From positions 1 to 6,560 of the forward strand of contig PXDL01000332.1 in the NCBI GenBank assembly GCA_003566395.1: a DNA stretch of 6,560 nucleotides. The letters run 5' to 3'. The notes below the pieces were generated by a model. That model made no database searches. It was not told where the DNA came from and saw nothing but the letters and a program-made list of their open reading frames with translations. Of this stretch, positions 5,909 to 6,560 are shown one piece after another (positions within the stretch are counted from its first letter, which is position 1; every line of letters starts with the position of its first letter). Origin of the DNA: Balneolia bacterium (GTDB taxonomy: Bacteria > Bacteroidota > Rhodothermia > Balneolales > Cyclonatronaceae). The position numbers were made by a program, and so were the translations under genes.

Positions 5909-6560
5909 ATGAAGTATTGCAAACGACTGTTTACCATAATAGTGATAATCCTGGCTCTGGGATTTCTGCATACGGTGAAAGCAGATAAAATCGCCGGTAG
6001 CATAACCGATTCGGAAACCGGTGAAGAACTTATCGGTGCCAATGTTTTTATTACCGAAACCGGCCAGGGCGCATCCACAGATCTAAATGGTGAGTATGTG
6101 ATTCTCAACGTGAATCCGGGTACCTACACGCTCCGGATCACCTATGTGGGGTATCAGACACAAATCATTCAGGAAGTGGTAGTACGAACCGACCTGACTA
6201 CAACTATTGATGTAAGCCTTGTCCCCGACGGCGGTATTACAGGGGATGAAGTAGTGGTGGTGGCAGAACAACCACTGATTCGCAAGGATGAAACAGCTAC
6301 GCGTCAGACCGTTTCAGGGGATCAAATCAAAGCGCTGCCGGTACAAAATTTTTCGGAAGTCGTGAGCCTGCAGAGCGGGGTTGTAAGCGCGGGTCGCCGC
6401 TCGTTTAATGTGCGTGGAGGTCGTTCGAACGAAGTTGCCTATATGGTGGACGGCGTCATGGTTCGTGATCCGGTCAGCGGCGCGGCTGCGACGAATCTCG
6501 GCAACGATATCATCGAAGAACTGACCTTGCTGTCCGGTACATTTAACAGATCGGAAGAGC
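5909..6560 (+). CDS. TonB-dependent receptor with N-terminal carboxypeptidase-regulatory-like domain, 3' truncated
   Basis: An outer-membrane active transporter for an unknown ligand, powered by TonB-ExbB-ExbD. Only 217 codons are present; the family usually has 700-1,000 residues, so the barrel is missing. Residues 1-25 are a signal peptide (MKYCKRLF, hydrophobic core, VKA end). Residues 27-105 form the beta-sandwich regulatory-like domain, with GSITDSETGEELIGANVFI, the STDLNGEY turn, and PGTYTLRITYVGYQ. DEVVVVAEQPL (113-123) has the form of a TonB box, and the plug domain follows, with NVRGGRSNEVAYMVDGV (167-183) characteristic of the family. No Shine-Dalgarno or promoter motif lies in the 138 bases upstream, so transcription with the T9SS gene is plausible. 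Residues after Asn213 (RSEE) come from the adapter sequence at 6548-6560; relatives usually continue with an AEYGNA-like stretch. Confidence 0.95.
   Translation, partial: MKYCKRLFTIIVIILALGFLHTVKADKIAGSITDSETGEELIGANVFITETGQGASTDLNGEYVILNVNPGTYTLRITYVGYQTQIIQEVVVRTDLTTTIDVSLVPDGGITGDEVVVVAEQPLIRKDETATRQTVSGDQIKALPVQNFSEVVSLQSGVVSAGRRSFNVRGGRSNEVAYMVDGVMVRDPVSGAAATNLGNDIIEELTLLSGTFNRSEE
6548..6560 (+). other. Illumina TruSeq adapter remnant at the contig end
   Basis: The last 13 bases are AGATCGGAAGAGC, identical to the common start of Illumina TruSeq adapters. They end exactly at the window edge and replace codons for a conserved receptor motif with the atypical residues Arg-Ser-Glu-Glu. This is almost certainly untrimmed adapter, not genomic sequence. 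One or more of the first bases could coincide with genomic sequence. Confidence 0.9.

Overview
This 6,560-base window looks like a complete short contig from a Bacteroidota/Rhodothermota/Balneolota-type bacterium. Four observations support that. A secreted protein ends in a type IX secretion (T9SS) type A sorting domain with the NYPNPFNPTT signature. A TonB-dependent receptor begins with a carboxypeptidase-regulatory-like domain. Two strong promoter candidates fit the Bacteroidota primary-sigma pattern (TTG, 19-20 bases, TAnnTTTG). None of the four main genes has a Shine-Dalgarno sequence. The genus cannot be fixed from sequence alone. The acidic secreted protein would suit a marine or halophilic member, which is inference.

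Left part (1-823): the first 140 bases hold the possible tail of an unrecognised basic ORF. An AT-rich stretch with no supportable gene follows, to about 637. A tRNA-Val(GAC) gene lies on the minus strand at 638-711, directly behind its own Bacteroidota-type promoter.

Centre (824-4413): a minus-strand gene encodes a 410-residue membrane-anchored protein of unknown function. Its parts are DUF4236, a hydrophobic membrane segment, a TerB-like acidic helical region and a PH/GRAM-like C-terminal domain. Its candidate promoter lies between the arms of an 8-bp inverted repeat. It is divergent from acs, a complete AMP-forming acetyl-CoA synthetase of 634 residues, which ends at a textbook UUCG-loop terminator.

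Right part (4414-6560): a short intergenic region carries two 13-nt direct repeats 30 nt apart and a candidate promoter with a 20-bp dyad inside its spacer. It precedes a 395-residue T9SS-exported protein. After a strong hairpin without a T-tract comes the first third or less of a TonB-dependent outer-membrane receptor. The two genes are co-oriented 138 bases apart with no recognisable promoter between them, so they may share a transcript and both act at the cell surface.

The last 13 bases are exactly the Illumina TruSeq adapter stub AGATCGGAAGAGC. The 3' end is therefore very probably a sequencing artefact, and the last receptor residues are not genomic. I see no CRISPR array, defence system or complete mobile element. 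The most useful unusual items are the adapter, the repeat-rich control region before the T9SS gene, and the DUF4236/TerB/PH-like fusion.
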